Shown here piece after piece: positions 8,319 through 18,971 of a DNA stretch of 64,000 bases (its first letter is position 1; each line of letters starts with the position of its first letter). A model generated the notes under the pieces. The model ran no database searches. It saw only the letters and a list, made by a program, of their open reading frames with translations, and was not told the origin of the DNA. The translations under genes were made by a program, and so were the position numbers. Source of the DNA: CBIHON01 sp966211965 (GTDB lineage Bacteria; Pseudomonadota; Gammaproteobacteria; Burkholderiales; Burkholderiaceae_D); the NCBI GenBank assembly GCA_966211965.1, contig CBIHON010000029.1:1-64000 (forward strand), in the 5' to 3' direction.

Positions 8319-8735
8319 TCAACTGCTCCAGTTGAATCGCACCAGCGCCAGTGCCAGGGCAAACAAAAATCCATAAGCAAAGCTTTCGATGCGGATGACT
8401 TCCTTGTTCTTCCTGGCGCGCCGGGAACCGGCCCATGCCATGATCAAGCCGGCGGCAACCGGGCTCAACACCAGGTTGGCGATGCGCAACCAGGGCGCTT
8501 TGATAAACACCTCGGGCGCCAGCCACAGGCTCGCGGCGCCGGCCAATGCGCCAAGCACCATGTACCCGACGGCGGCCAGCCACGGAGGAATCGCCGGCAG
8601 GCGGCTGAACGGGTCCTTGATACTGTGACCGAGCAGTTCCGCAATGATTTCGAACAGGATCTGAAGCAGGAACTCGCAGAAAAACTGCAGTACCCAGCCA
8701 AGTAACTGGAGGATGATTTCGACGATTATTTCCAT
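8319..8735 (-). CDS. Hypothetical multi-spanning membrane protein
   Basis: 138-residue protein with a very hydrophobic N-terminus rich in Glu/Leu/Phe (amphipathic or membrane), then about three clear transmembrane segments (WLAAVGYMVLGALAGAASLW, LVLSPVAAGLIMAW, YGFLFALALALVRF). A basic stretch SRRARKNKE lies between the last two. No family recognised; probably an inner-membrane protein. Monocistronic-looking, between the SGNH hydrolase and a DUF6882-like gene. Confidence 0.7.
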   Translation of the reverse strand: MEIIVEIILQLLGWVLQFFCEFLLQILFEIIAELLGHSIKDPFSRLPAIPPWLAAVGYMVLGALAGAASLWLAPEVFIKAPWLRIANLVLSPVAAGLIMAWAGSRRARKNKEVIRIESFAYGFLFALALALVRFNWSS

Positions 8736-8784
8736 GGCATGTCCGGCAATGTATTGCGGCCGGCGCCGACCAGCGACTGTTCTA

Positions 8785-9276
8785 TCAAGCCGGCCGGTCC
8801 AATGCCACTTCGCCGAAGGTCATGAAGACGGCGGTGTCGGTGCCGACCAGCACGCGATAAGCGCCATTGGCTTCGGACAGCAGCATTGCCAGCGCGGTGT
8901 ATTCCCATGCTCTTTCTTCGGTGCATGGCACCGTCCTGGTCGTAAATTCTTCGGCACCGTATTCTTCGCCAAACGCCTTGACCCGTGCCGCATGGTGCTG
9001 CAACTCCGGCGCGACGGAGGGATGCCCCCAACCCCACATGAACGTATTTTCCTGGGTGTGAAACGTCCCGACGATTTGCGCCTGCGCCGATGCCGTCACC
9101 CCATCGGCAAAGGAAAATATGATCTTGCCCTTTTTTTCATCCACGCTCCAGGACGTCTCCTGGCCGAGGCGCCACATTTTTCTGTGCGTCTCGGTCACCA
9201 GGTGCATGCCCTTGACGCTGCCGGCGATAAACGCCTCGATATCGAACTTCTTCTTTTTCCTGAAGAGCTTAAGCAT
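8785..9276 (-). CDS. DUF6882-like cytosolic protein
   Basis: 163-residue protein with an N-terminal basic stretch (MLKLFRKKKKF) and a WGWGHPSVAPEL motif followed by a C-terminal region (AYRVLVGTDTAVFMTFGEV) that I associate with DUF6882 proteins. Function unknown. No signal peptide or membrane segment. It ends about 50 bp before the membrane-protein gene and may be cotranscribed with it. Confidence 0.65.
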   Translation of the reverse strand: MLKLFRKKKKFDIEAFIAGSVKGMHLVTETHRKMWRLGQETSWSVDEKKGKIIFSFADGVTASAQAQIVGTFHTQENTFMWGWGHPSVAPELQHHAARVKAFGEEYGAEEFTTRTVPCTEERAWEYTALAMLLSEANGAYRVLVGTDTAVFMTFGEVALDRPA

Positions 9277-9303
9277 CTGGGCTCCAGAAGTTAAATTTCT
9301 ATT

Positions 9304-9464
9304 AAGAACCTATCCCGGTAGGGGGCAGCGCCGGATTGTGCGTGAGAAAGGAGCGAGGACAAGGCGCGGCGAGGCCGCATAGCTGCCTATGCAACGACGA
9401 ACAACGCAGTCCGCACCCTTTATCACGCACAAGGCGGTGTCGAGCCCTACCGGGATAGGTTCTT
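9304..9464. mobile_element. 161-bp MITE-like hairpin element
   Basis: Perfect 20-bp terminal inverted repeats: AAGAACCTATCCCGGTAGGG at 9304-9323 and its exact complement at 9445-9464. Immediately inside, TTGTGCGTGAGAAAGG pairs with a matching arm near the other end (15 of 16), and the centre has CATAG/CTATG pairing, so the whole element folds as one long hairpin. It carries no ORF and no clear target duplication. It sits between the DUF6882-like gene and the YbaK gene and explains most of this 300-bp gap. Confidence 0.75.
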
Positions 9465-9574
9465 GGTAGTAAGCAGACCCGCAAACAGGCGCATGCTATT
9501 TAACCAAAATACCTACTTCGTGGAAAGCCCTTATCTGTATTCCCCGTTTCTCCCTATATTTAAGGCGGCTTGGC

Positions 9575-10093
9575 TCAGGAGTCCTGTCCCTGGGGGCTCG
9601 GTTCGCTGCGCACAGCGACATCCGCCACCTGGGCACCGGTCATGCCCAGCAACTGTTGCGGCGATAAATTGAATACCGCGTGCGGATGGCCGGCTGCCGC
9701 CCAGAGACTGTCGAATTTCAGCAAATCCTCATCGATCAGCATCACGGTTTTTTCCACATGGCCGATCGGGCAGACGCCGCCGATCGCATAGCCGATGCGT
9801 TCCTTGACGAAACGGGCGTCAGCCTTGCCGAGCGGGCCGACCAAGGCGGCGACTTTCTGTTCATCGACCCGGTTCGCGCCGCTGGCGACCACCATCACGG
9901 CGGCATCGTCGCCCAGACGGCGGAAGACGATGGATTTTGCGATTTCGGCAATGCTGCAGCCGAGACCGGCCGCGGCTTCGGCCGAGGTTTTGCCGCTGGC
10001 CGGCAGCATCACGACGGGTTTATCGTGGCCGAGTTCGGCCAGCAGGCCGGCAACGCGGCGGGCGGTGTCGGGGAGTGTGCTTTCAGTTTCCAT
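9575..10093 (-). CDS. YbaK/ProX-type aminoacyl-tRNA deacylase
   Basis: 172-residue YbaK-fold protein, the trans-editing domain that clears mischarged tRNA (often Cys- or Ala-tRNA-Pro). Recognised from SIAEIAKSIVFRR (conserved Lys), VVASGANRVDEQKVAAL and IGYAIGGVCPIGH. The start at 10093 gives the expected family length; a longer frame to 10165 would overlap the HMG-CoA-lyase region. It is the last gene of the minus-strand catabolic block, with a gap of about 80 bp. Confidence 0.87.
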   Translation of the reverse strand: METESTLPDTARRVAGLLAELGHDKPVVMLPASGKTSAEAAAGLGCSIAEIAKSIVFRRLGDDAAVMVVASGANRVDEQKVAALVGPLGKADARFVKERIGYAIGGVCPIGHVEKTVMLIDEDLLKFDSLWAAAGHPHAVFNLSPQQLLGMTGAQVADVAVRSEPSPQGQDS

Positions 10094-10171
10094 GGCGTTT
10101 GTGATGGTGGTGTGCGCTATGCGCAGGAAATTTTGCCGGGATCGATTTTCGTGCGCATGGCGCATGCCACG

Positions 10172-11080
10172 CTACCCGGCGCGTTTGGCGGCGATCGCAT
10201 TGCCGGCCCGGCTCGCCGCCCTGCGGCCCAGATGCTGCGAAATGAACTGGCCCGCGTCGACCACTGCATTCAAGTCGATTCCGGTCTCGATACCTAGTCC
10301 CTGCATCAGGTACAGCACGTCTTCCGAGGCCACGTTGCCGGTCGCGCCCTTGGCATACGGGCAGCCGCCTAGACCGGCCACTGAAGAATGGAAAATCGAC
10401 ACGCCCACCTCCAGGCTGGCATAGATATTGGCCAGAGCCTGGCCGTAGGTATCGTGGAAGTGGCCGGATAATTGCTCGACCGGGAATTCCTGCGCCGCAT
10501 GCTGCATCACCTCTTGGACCTTGTGCGGCGTGCCGACGCCGATGGTGTCGGCGATATCGATCTCGTCGCAACCCAGATCGCGCAAGCGGCGCACCACGTC
10601 GGCTACCCTGTTGGGCGCGACTTCGCCCTGATACGGGCAGCCGAAGGCGCAACTGATGCTGCCGCGCAGGCGCATGCCGTGCTGTTTGGCAGCCGCCGCG
10701 ACTTCGCGGAAGCGTTCGATCGATTCGACGATCGAGCAGTTGATGTTCTTTTGCGAAAAGGCTTCGGAGGCCGAGCCGAAGATCACCACTTCATCGGCCT
10801 TGGCCGCAAGCGCTGCCTCGAAGCCTTTCATGTTCGGCGTCAGCACCGAATACACCACGCCCGGCTTGCGCTTGATGCCGGCCATCACATCGGCCGAGGT
10901 CGCCATCTGCGGCACCCATTTCGGCGAGACGAAAGAGGCCGCTTCGATGTTGGCGAAGCCGGCTTGCGTCAGGCGGTCGACCAACTCGATCTTGATGCCG
11001 GCGGAGATGGTTTCCTTCTCGTTTTGCAGGCCGTCGCGCGGGCCGACTTCGACGATTTTTACTTTGCTGGGGAGGTTCAT
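10172..11080 (-). CDS. mvaB: Hydroxymethylglutaryl-CoA lyase
   Basis: 302-residue HMG-CoA lyase that splits HMG-CoA into acetyl-CoA and acetoacetate, the last step of leucine degradation. Motifs: VGPRDGLQNEKE at the N-terminus (metal-binding Asp), the signature SVAGLGGCPYAKGATGN with the catalytic Cys, and HFHDTYGQALAN with metal-binding His residues. Start at 11080 with GGAG upstream. It lies downstream of mccA, the liu-pathway order, although isovaleryl-CoA dehydrogenase, MCC beta and methylglutaconyl-CoA hydratase are absent from this window. Confidence 0.94.
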   Translation of the reverse strand: MNLPSKVKIVEVGPRDGLQNEKETISAGIKIELVDRLTQAGFANIEAASFVSPKWVPQMATSADVMAGIKRKPGVVYSVLTPNMKGFEAALAAKADEVVIFGSASEAFSQKNINCSIVESIERFREVAAAAKQHGMRLRGSISCAFGCPYQGEVAPNRVADVVRRLRDLGCDEIDIADTIGVGTPHKVQEVMQHAAQEFPVEQLSGHFHDTYGQALANIYASLEVGVSIFHSSVAGLGGCPYAKGATGNVASEDVLYLMQGLGIETGIDLNAVVDAGQFISQHLGRRAASRAGNAIAAKRAG

Positions 11081-11103
11081 TCATATACTCCAGTCGGATT
11101 GGA

Positions 11104-11181
11104 GTAGGAGCGGGCCATGCGCGCGACAGCTATTGAACAGCGGCTATTCGGGGGCGGTCGCGCGCACTGGCACGCTCCTAC
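11104..11181. repeat. 78-bp REP-like hairpin
   Basis: Imperfect inverted repeat: GTAGGAGCGGGCCATGCGCG at the left pairs with the complement ending at 11181 (GCGCGCACTGGCACGCTCCTAC region). It resembles the GTAGGAGCG-type REP palindromes common in Pseudomonas and other proteobacteria. Located between mccA and the HMG-CoA lyase gene, where it could act as an mRNA stabiliser or a weak terminator. Confidence 0.65.
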
Positions 11182-11202
11182 AAAAACTGCAGTGGTCCTG
11201 CG

Positions 11203-13266
<2,064 letters not shown>

Positions 13267-13362
13267 GGTTTCCTTCGATGGAGGATTTTTTGTTTACGAT
13301 GCGCAGATCCGTAAAGAACCAGCAGTGGTGGAGTCGTTCGTTTCGCAAAAAATTTGGAAGTC

Positions 13363-13385
13363 CCCTCTCCCGTGAGGGAAGAGGG
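13363..13385. repeat. Intergenic palindrome between icmF and mccA
   Basis: CCCTCTCCC-GTGA-GGGAAGAGGG, a stem with one bulge. Similar in composition to the palindromes inserted in mccA and icmF, but here in the gap of about 200 bp downstream of icmF. Could be a REP element or a weak terminator; no U-run follows. Confidence 0.5.
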
Positions 13386-13464
13386 AGCTTGCTGTTTATC
13401 GTGCTGCCTTCGGCGCCTGCGCTTAAGCCGGATGAATCCTATTTCAAATCATACCAGCCGCAAA

Positions 13465-16400
13465 TCACATATTCCGCCGATACTGCCCGCCCACCGCGAA
13501 CAGCGCATCGGTGATCTGACCCAGGGAGCAAACCCGCACCGCATCCATCATTTTCGCGAACACGTTTTCATCCTTGATCACGGCCTGCTGCAAGGCTGCC
13601 AGCATGGCCGGCGCGTCCTTGGCGTTGCGTGCCTGAAAGGCGGCCAGGCGCCGCAGCTGCGACTGTTTCTCTTCATCGGTCGAGCGCGCCAACTCGATTT
13701 TCTGCACCGCTCCCGCACTCTTTGGATTAAGGAAGGTATTGACGCCGATGATAGGCAGCGTGCCGTCATGCTTCTGCTGTTCGTACAGCATCGACTCTTC
13801 CTGGATCTTGCCGCGCTGATAACCGGTTTCCATTGCGCCGAGTACGCCGCCGCGTTCGGCAATGCGTTCGAATTCCTGCAGCACCGCTTCTTCCACCAGG
13901 TCGGTCAATTCTTCGAGGATGAAGCTGCCCTGGTTCGGGTTCTCGTTCTTGGCAAGGCCCCATTCGCGGTTGATGATCAACTGGATCGCCAGGGCGCGCC
14001 GCACCGATTCGTCGGTCGGCGTGGTGATCGCTTCGTCGTAGGCATTGGTGTGCAGCGAATTGCAATTGTCGTAGATCGCGATCAGCGCCTGCAGCGTGGT
14101 GCGGATGTCGTTGAAGTCGATCTCTTGCGCATGCAGCGAGCGGCCCGAAGTCTGGATGTGGTATTTCAGCTTTTGCGCGCGTTCGTTGGCACCGTATTTC
14201 TCGCGCATCGCCACCGCCCAGATACGGCGTGCGACGCGGCCCATCACCGTGTATTCGGGGTCCATGCCGTTGCTGAAGAAGAAGGACAGGTTGGGCGCGA
14301 AATCGTCGATGTGCATGCCGCGTGCCAGGTAGGCTTCGACGAAGGTGAAGCCGTTCGACAGCGTGAAGGCGAGTTGCGAAATCGGGTTGGCGCCGGCTTC
14401 GGCGATGTGATAGCCGGAGATCGAGACAGAGTAAAAATTGCGCACCTGGTTGTGCACGAAATATTCCTGGATATCGCCCATCACCTTTAACGAAAACTCG
14501 GTCGAGAAGATGCAGGTGTTCTGGCCCTGGTCTTCTTTCAGGATGTCGGCCTGCACCGTGCCGCGCACGTTTTGCAGAACCCAGGCCTTGATCTTGGCTG
14601 CTTCTTCAGTGGTCGGTTCGCGCGCATTGTCGCTGCGGAACTTGTCGAGCTGCTGGTCGATCGCCGTGTTCATGAACATCGCCAGTATCGTCGGCGCCGG
14701 GCCGTTGATCGTCATCGACACCGAGGTGGCCGGGTCGCACAGCGCGAAGCCGTCGTACAGCACTTTCATGTCGTCCAGCGTCGCGATCGAGACGCCGGAA
14801 TTGCCGACCTTGCCATAGATGTCGGGGCGCAGCGCAGGGTCGGCGCCGTACAGCGTGACGGAATCGAAGGCTGTGGACAGACGCTTGGCGTCCATGCCTT
14901 CCGACACCAGCTTGAAGCGGCGGTTGGTGCGGAAGGGATCGCCTTCGCCGGCGAACATGCGGGTCGGGTCTTCGTTCTCGCGCTTGAAGGCGAACACGCC
15001 GGCGGTGTAGGGAAAGGAGCCCGGTACGTTTTCCAGCATCAGGAAGCGCAGGATTTCGCCGTGGTCTTCGAAGCGGGGCAGGGCGACTTTGCGGATCCTG
15101 GTGCCGGACAAGGTAGTAGCGGTGAGTTGGGTGCGGATTTCCTCGAATTTGTCACCCCTGCGGATTTTGACCACGTACTGGTTCCCGGAATAGGTGGCCT
15201 GCATATCGGGCCACATGGCGAGGAGTTTTTTTGCGTTGGCGTCGAGTTTGCTGTCGCGTTCAGTTATCAGCTCGTCGATCTGCTCGATTAACTCCCTTTC
15301 CCCCGTTCCTCTTCCGCCAGCGGGAGATGGATTTTCGTCCAGCATGCGTTTGGATTCCTGCAATTGCTGCCGCTCCCGCGCCAGTTTTACCTGCTTTGCC
15401 GTAAACCTGTGATACTCCCGCACCGTATCCGCAATCTCCGCCAGATACCGGCTGCGTCCCGGCGGTACGATCGCATTCTTCCCGGAGGAGAATTTCGCAT
15501 CGACCGCGGCCAGCTTGCCCGGTTTGACCGTCAATCCGAATTCCGCCAGCTTCGGCAGCAAGCCTTGATACAGCGCCGTCACCCCATCGTCATTGAAGCG
15601 CGAAGCCTGCGTGCCGTACACCGGCATTTGCTCGGGCCGCCGGCTCCACAATTCGCGATTGCGCTGATATTGTTTCGCGACATCGCGCAAGGCATCGGCC
15701 GCCCCTTTGCGATCGAACTTGTTGATCGCGACAAAATCGGCAAAGTCCAGTATGTCGATTTTCTCAAGTTGCGAGGCGGCGCCGAATTCCGGCGTCATCA
15801 CGTACATGCTGAGATCGACGTGCGGCACGATCGCCGCGTCGCCCTGGCCGATGCCGGAGGTCTCGACGATCACCAGGTCGAAGCCGCCTACCTTGCAGGC
15901 CGCGATCACATCGGGCAGTGCTTGCGAAATTTCAGAGCCCGCTTCACGTGTGGCCAGAGAACGCATGAACACACGCATTTGTCCGCCCCAGGGATTGATC
16001 GCATTCATGCGTATCCGGTCGCCCAGCAGGGCGCCGCCGGATTTGCGGCGTGACGGGTCGATCGAGATCACCGCGATATTCAGCGCGTCATCCTGGTCCA
16101 GCCGGATGCGGCGGATCAATTCATCGGTCAATGAAGATTTGCCGGCGCCTCCGGTACCGGTGATGCCGAGCACCGGGATCTTCAGCGTATCCGCTGCCTG
16201 GTGCAATTCGGTTTTCAGCGCGGCGCCGATCTTGTCGTTTTCCAGCGCGGTGATCAGTTGCGCCAGCGGCCGATGCCTGCTCGCCATGTCGGCGCCGCGC
16301 AGTGCGTCGAGACTGGTGGGCGCATGGCCGGACAGGTCGACGTCGCACTGCTGGATCATCGACAGGATCATGCCGGCCAATCCCATGCGCTGGCCGTCTT

Positions 16401-16791
16401 CCGGGCTGAAAATCCGCGCTACGCCATAGGCGTGCAAATCCGCGATCTCGTCCGGCACGATCACGCCGCCGCCGCCGCCGAAGACCTTGATGTGGGCGCC
16501 GCCGCGTTCGCGCAGCAGGTCGATCATGTATTTGAAATATTCGACATGGCCGCCCTGGTAGCTGGAAATCGCGATGCCTTGCGCATCTTCCTGCAGTGCC
16601 GCGGTGACGATCTCGTCGACCGAGCGGTTGTGCCCGAGGTGGATGACTTCCGCGCCGTTGGCCATCAGGATGCGGCGCATGATGTTGATCGAGGCGTCGT
16701 GGCCGTCGAACAGCGAGGCGGCGGTGACGAAGCGGACCTTGTTGGCGGGCTTGTACTCGGTTAATTTCTGGGCAACGGATAAGTCGGTCAT
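13465..16791 (-). CDS. icmF: Fused isobutyryl-CoA mutase (B12 domain, MeaB-like GTPase, mutase)
   Basis: 1108-residue IcmF, an adenosylcobalamin mutase interconverting isobutyryl-CoA and butyryl-CoA (some members act on isovaleryl/pivalyl-CoA). Order: B12-binding domain at about 15-145 (FDGHDASINIMRRI with the Co-ligating His; SSYQGGHVEYF), G-protein chaperone at about 205-420 (Walker A GITGTGGAGKSSLTDEL; NKFDRKGAADAL), linker, then the large TIM-barrel mutase from about 545 (YTAGVFAFKRENEDPTRMFAGEG). The start at 16791 avoids a GTG 13 codons upstream. The linker at about 486-500 holds NPSPAGGRGTGERE, which looks like a translated repeat. First gene of the icmF-mccA-lyase block, preceded by a palindromic operator. 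Confidence 0.94.
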   Translation of the reverse strand: MTDLSVAQKLTEYKPANKVRFVTAASLFDGHDASINIMRRILMANGAEVIHLGHNRSVDEIVTAALQEDAQGIAISSYQGGHVEYFKYMIDLLRERGGAHIKVFGGGGGVIVPDEIADLHAYGVARIFSPEDGQRMGLAGMILSMIQQCDVDLSGHAPTSLDALRGADMASRHRPLAQLITALENDKIGAALKTELHQAADTLKIPVLGITGTGGAGKSSLTDELIRRIRLDQDDALNIAVISIDPSRRKSGGALLGDRIRMNAINPWGGQMRVFMRSLATREAGSEISQALPDVIAACKVGGFDLVIVETSGIGQGDAAIVPHVDLSMYVMTPEFGAASQLEKIDILDFADFVAINKFDRKGAADALRDVAKQYQRNRELWSRRPEQMPVYGTQASRFNDDGVTALYQGLLPKLAEFGLTVKPGKLAAVDAKFSSGKNAIVPPGRSRYLAEIADTVREYHRFTAKQVKLARERQQLQESKRMLDENPSPAGGRGTGERELIEQIDELITERDSKLDANAKKLLAMWPDMQATYSGNQYVVKIRRGDKFEEIRTQLTATTLSGTRIRKVALPRFEDHGEILRFLMLENVPGSFPYTAGVFAFKRENEDPTRMFAGEGDPFRTNRRFKLVSEGMDAKRLSTAFDSVTLYGADPALRPDIYGKVGNSGVSIATLDDMKVLYDGFALCDPATSVSMTINGPAPTILAMFMNTAIDQQLDKFRSDNAREPTTEEAAKIKAWVLQNVRGTVQADILKEDQGQNTCIFSTEFSLKVMGDIQEYFVHNQVRNFYSVSISGYHIAEAGANPISQLAFTLSNGFTFVEAYLARGMHIDDFAPNLSFFFSNGMDPEYTVMGRVARRIWAVAMREKYGANERAQKLKYHIQTSGRSLHAQEIDFNDIRTTLQALIAIYDNCNSLHTNAYDEAITTPTDESVRRALAIQLIINREWGLAKNENPNQGSFILEELTDLVEEAVLQEFERIAERGGVLGAMETGYQRGKIQEESMLYEQQKHDGTLPIIGVNTFLNPKSAGAVQKIELARSTDEEKQSQLRRLAAFQARNAKDAPAMLAALQQAVIKDENVFAKMMDAVRVCSLGQITDALFAVGGQYRRNM
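15291..15336. repeat. Probable REP-type insert in the icmF linker
   Basis: This stretch encodes PSPAGGRGTGERE in the variable linker between the GTPase and mutase domains. The peptide is of the class produced by translated GC-rich palindromic repeats, and the DNA holds CCCGTTCC/GCCAGCGGGAG-type imperfect pairing. The frame is maintained. It is inferred from peptide style; no second identical copy is in the window. Confidence 0.45.
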
Positions 16792-16836
16792 CGTTTCCTC
16801 GGGAGGGTAAAAAATCGCAACAGCGCTCACGTTATA

Positions 16837-16850
16837 TTACGTTAACGTAA
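16837..16850. promoter_or_regulatory. Palindromic operator upstream of icmF
   Basis: TTACGTTAACGTAA is a perfect 14-bp palindrome about 45 bp upstream of the icmF ATG, embedded in a promoter-like stretch (TTGACG on one side, TATAAC on the other on the minus strand). The ACGTTAACGT core resembles sites of MerR-type LiuR or TetR-type regulators of branched-chain acid catabolism. The regulator gene is not in this window. Confidence 0.6.
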
Positions 16851-16989
16851 ACGTCAAGAAGACCGTGTTTTGCGTCTGAGCAAGTCAGCCTTGCTGCCCA
16901 GGTCGCAACTTTCCCTTGTCTTGAGTGTCCCTTTATCCTGGCCCTGATAAATCAGGCAACTTTCTACCGTCCGACGAAGACCTCACATT

Positions 16990-18408
16990 TTGATTCTATC
17001 CAGGCTTTCTTTCCGTCAACTTCTGCTGACCGCTTTCCTGCTGATTGTGGCGTTGTTGAGCGCCACCGCCGTGCAAGCCTTGCTGACGCTGGAGCGCCTG
17101 GCCATGCACAGCCGGGCCGGCGCACACCAAGCCGTACACCTGACCGAGGAGGCGCAGCGCCTGGCCGAACGCACGGTCGCGATGGAGCGCAGTGCGCGGC
17201 AATTCCTGGTGTTGAATGATCCGGCTTTCCGCCAGCGTTTCCATGAAGCCTGGCAAGAGGCGCGGACTTCCTTGAAAGCCTTGTCGGAACATCTGCCCGC
17301 CGTGCCGCGCAGCGAATTCGATATCTGGGAGGGGCAGGGCGAGGCGGCCTGGTCGCTGTTGCAGAGCGAGCAGCAATGGCGCAGGCAAAATCCGGAAATC
17401 CTGGATCGCGCTTTTGCACGCTTGCCGGCGGTTAACGATCGGTTGGCCGCCGAGAGCAAGCGCGAGGTCGAGCGCCGCAACAACGCCTTGCTGGCGGAAC
17501 TGGAGCGGCAGCGCGCTATCCTGACTGTGCAGGTGATCGGCGCGATCGCGTTGACCGCGCTGTTTGCCTTCAGCGCCGGCTGGTGGTTGTCGCGGCCGTT
17601 GGCGCGGATCGAAGCGGCGATCGGGCGGCTCGGCGAAAACCGGCTCGATCAGACGATAGAAGTGCGGGGTCCGGCCGACTTGCGGCGCCTGGCGCAGCAG
17701 CTGGACTGGCTGCGCTTGCGGCTGGCCGAGTTGGAAGCCGACAAGGCGCGCTTCCTGCGCCATGTTTCGCATGAATTGAAAACGCCCCTTTCGGCGCTGC
17801 GCGAAGGCGTCGCCTTGCTAGAGGAAGAGGTGGCCGGCGAACTGTCCGACAAGCAGCGTGAAATCGCCGGCATCCTGCGCCAGAACACCATCTCGCTGCA
17901 AGGCCAGATCGAAGACCTGTTGCGCTACAACGCTGCGACTTTCGAGGCGCGCCGTCTCAATCGCGTGCCGACGCTGTTGCATGGCTTGCTGAACCAGGTG
18001 ATCGCCGAACAGCGTCTGCAGTGCCACGCGCGCGCGCTGCAGGTCGAGATCCAGGGCAAGGCGCAATTCGCGCTGGTCGATCCGGACAAGCTGCGCATCG
18101 CGCTGGCCAACCTGCTGTCGAACGCGGTGCGTTTCAGCCCCGAGGGCGGCGTCATCCGTTTTGTGCTCGCGCAATTGCCGGACCGTATCACGATTGATTG
18201 CATCGATCAGGGGCCGGGTGTGGCGCCGGCCGACGCGCCGCGCATCTTCGAACCGTTTTACCAAGGCATGCGCCAGCCGCCGGGTGCGCGGCGCGGCAGC
18301 GGCATCGGCCTATCCATCGTGCACGAATACATCCAGGCCCATAACGGCTCACTGCAACTTTTGCCCGAAAGCGCGGGCGCCCATTTTCGTATCGAGTTAC
18401 CCCGATGA
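16990..18408 (+). CDS. glrK: GlrK/QseE-type sensor histidine kinase
   Basis: 472-residue inner-membrane histidine kinase. TM1 at residues 8-30, a periplasmic helical sensor (about 31-175), TM2 at about 178-200, HAMP, HisKA with phospho-acceptor His near 260 (RHVSHELKTPLSAL), and HATPase_c with N box NLLSNAVRFS and G boxes DQGPGVAP and GSGIGLSIV. Start is a TTG at 16990; there is no better ATG. Its order with an overlapping lipoprotein gene and a sigma-54 response regulator is that of E. coli glrK-qseG-glrR, which in enterobacteria controls glmY and envelope functions. Confidence 0.9.
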   Translation: MILSRLSFRQLLLTAFLLIVALLSATAVQALLTLERLAMHSRAGAHQAVHLTEEAQRLAERTVAMERSARQFLVLNDPAFRQRFHEAWQEARTSLKALSEHLPAVPRSEFDIWEGQGEAAWSLLQSEQQWRRQNPEILDRAFARLPAVNDRLAAESKREVERRNNALLAELERQRAILTVQVIGAIALTALFAFSAGWWLSRPLARIEAAIGRLGENRLDQTIEVRGPADLRRLAQQLDWLRLRLAELEADKARFLRHVSHELKTPLSALREGVALLEEEVAGELSDKQREIAGILRQNTISLQGQIEDLLRYNAATFEARRLNRVPTLLHGLLNQVIAEQRLQCHARALQVEIQGKAQFALVDPDKLRIALANLLSNAVRFSPEGGVIRFVLAQLPDRITIDCIDQGPGVAPADAPRIFEPFYQGMRQPPGARRGSGIGLSIVHEYIQAHNGSLQLLPESAGAHFRIELPR

Positions 18409-18971
18409 GAGCTAATCTTCTTCCATACCCATGCATTGTCTTGCTATCCGCTTGTGCGGCACAAGCGCCGCAGCCACCTCAGTTGCCCAAGCAGCCCGAA
18501 CCGATCCCGGTCGTCACGCTGGTGAAGCTGCAACCGGTACCGAGCGAAGCTGACAGTCTGCTGGCCTACCACCAATCCTTGCGCGAGATGCCTCAGTCCG
18601 AACTGATGAAGGAACTCGCCAGCCTGAATACCCAGGCGAAAAGCGCGCAGCAAGCCCTGCAGAAAGCCATGGTGCTGGCGCTCTGCCGCAACAGTGCCGA
18701 CCTGGCGCGCGCCCAGGTGCAAATCGACGGTGTGTTGAAATCCACGGAACCCGATGCAGTCGCGTTGAAGCCGTTCGCACAATTCCTGCTGGCGAACAAC
18801 GCCGAGCTGCGCCGCTCCTACGAGCAGGTCGACAAGCTGGGCCAGCAAAGCCGCGAGGCGCAACGCCGCATCGAGCAGCTCAACGAGACCCTGGAAGCGC
18901 TGAAAGCCATCGAGCGCACCCTGCCGCCGCGCCCGGTGGGCGCGCCCTCCGCCCAGGCGCCGGTGAAATGA
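18405..18971 (+). CDS. QseG-like outer-membrane lipoprotein
   Basis: 188-residue protein with a lipoprotein signal peptide (lipobox LLSAC, lipidated Cys 17), a Pro-rich stretch after the cysteine, and a helical C-terminal half with coiled-coil character (SYEQVDKLGQQSREAQRRIE). Its ATG overlaps the glrK stop (ATGA) and its stop overlaps the glrR start, so the three genes are translationally coupled. By position it corresponds to QseG/YfhG, an auxiliary lipoprotein that in E. coli interacts with the kinase; sequence similarity was not tested. Confidence 0.85.
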   Translation: MRANLLPYPCIVLLSACAAQAPQPPQLPKQPEPIPVVTLVKLQPVPSEADSLLAYHQSLREMPQSELMKELASLNTQAKSAQQALQKAMVLALCRNSADLARAQVQIDGVLKSTEPDAVALKPFAQFLLANNAELRRSYEQVDKLGQQSREAQRRIEQLNETLEALKAIERTLPPRPVGAPSAQAPVK

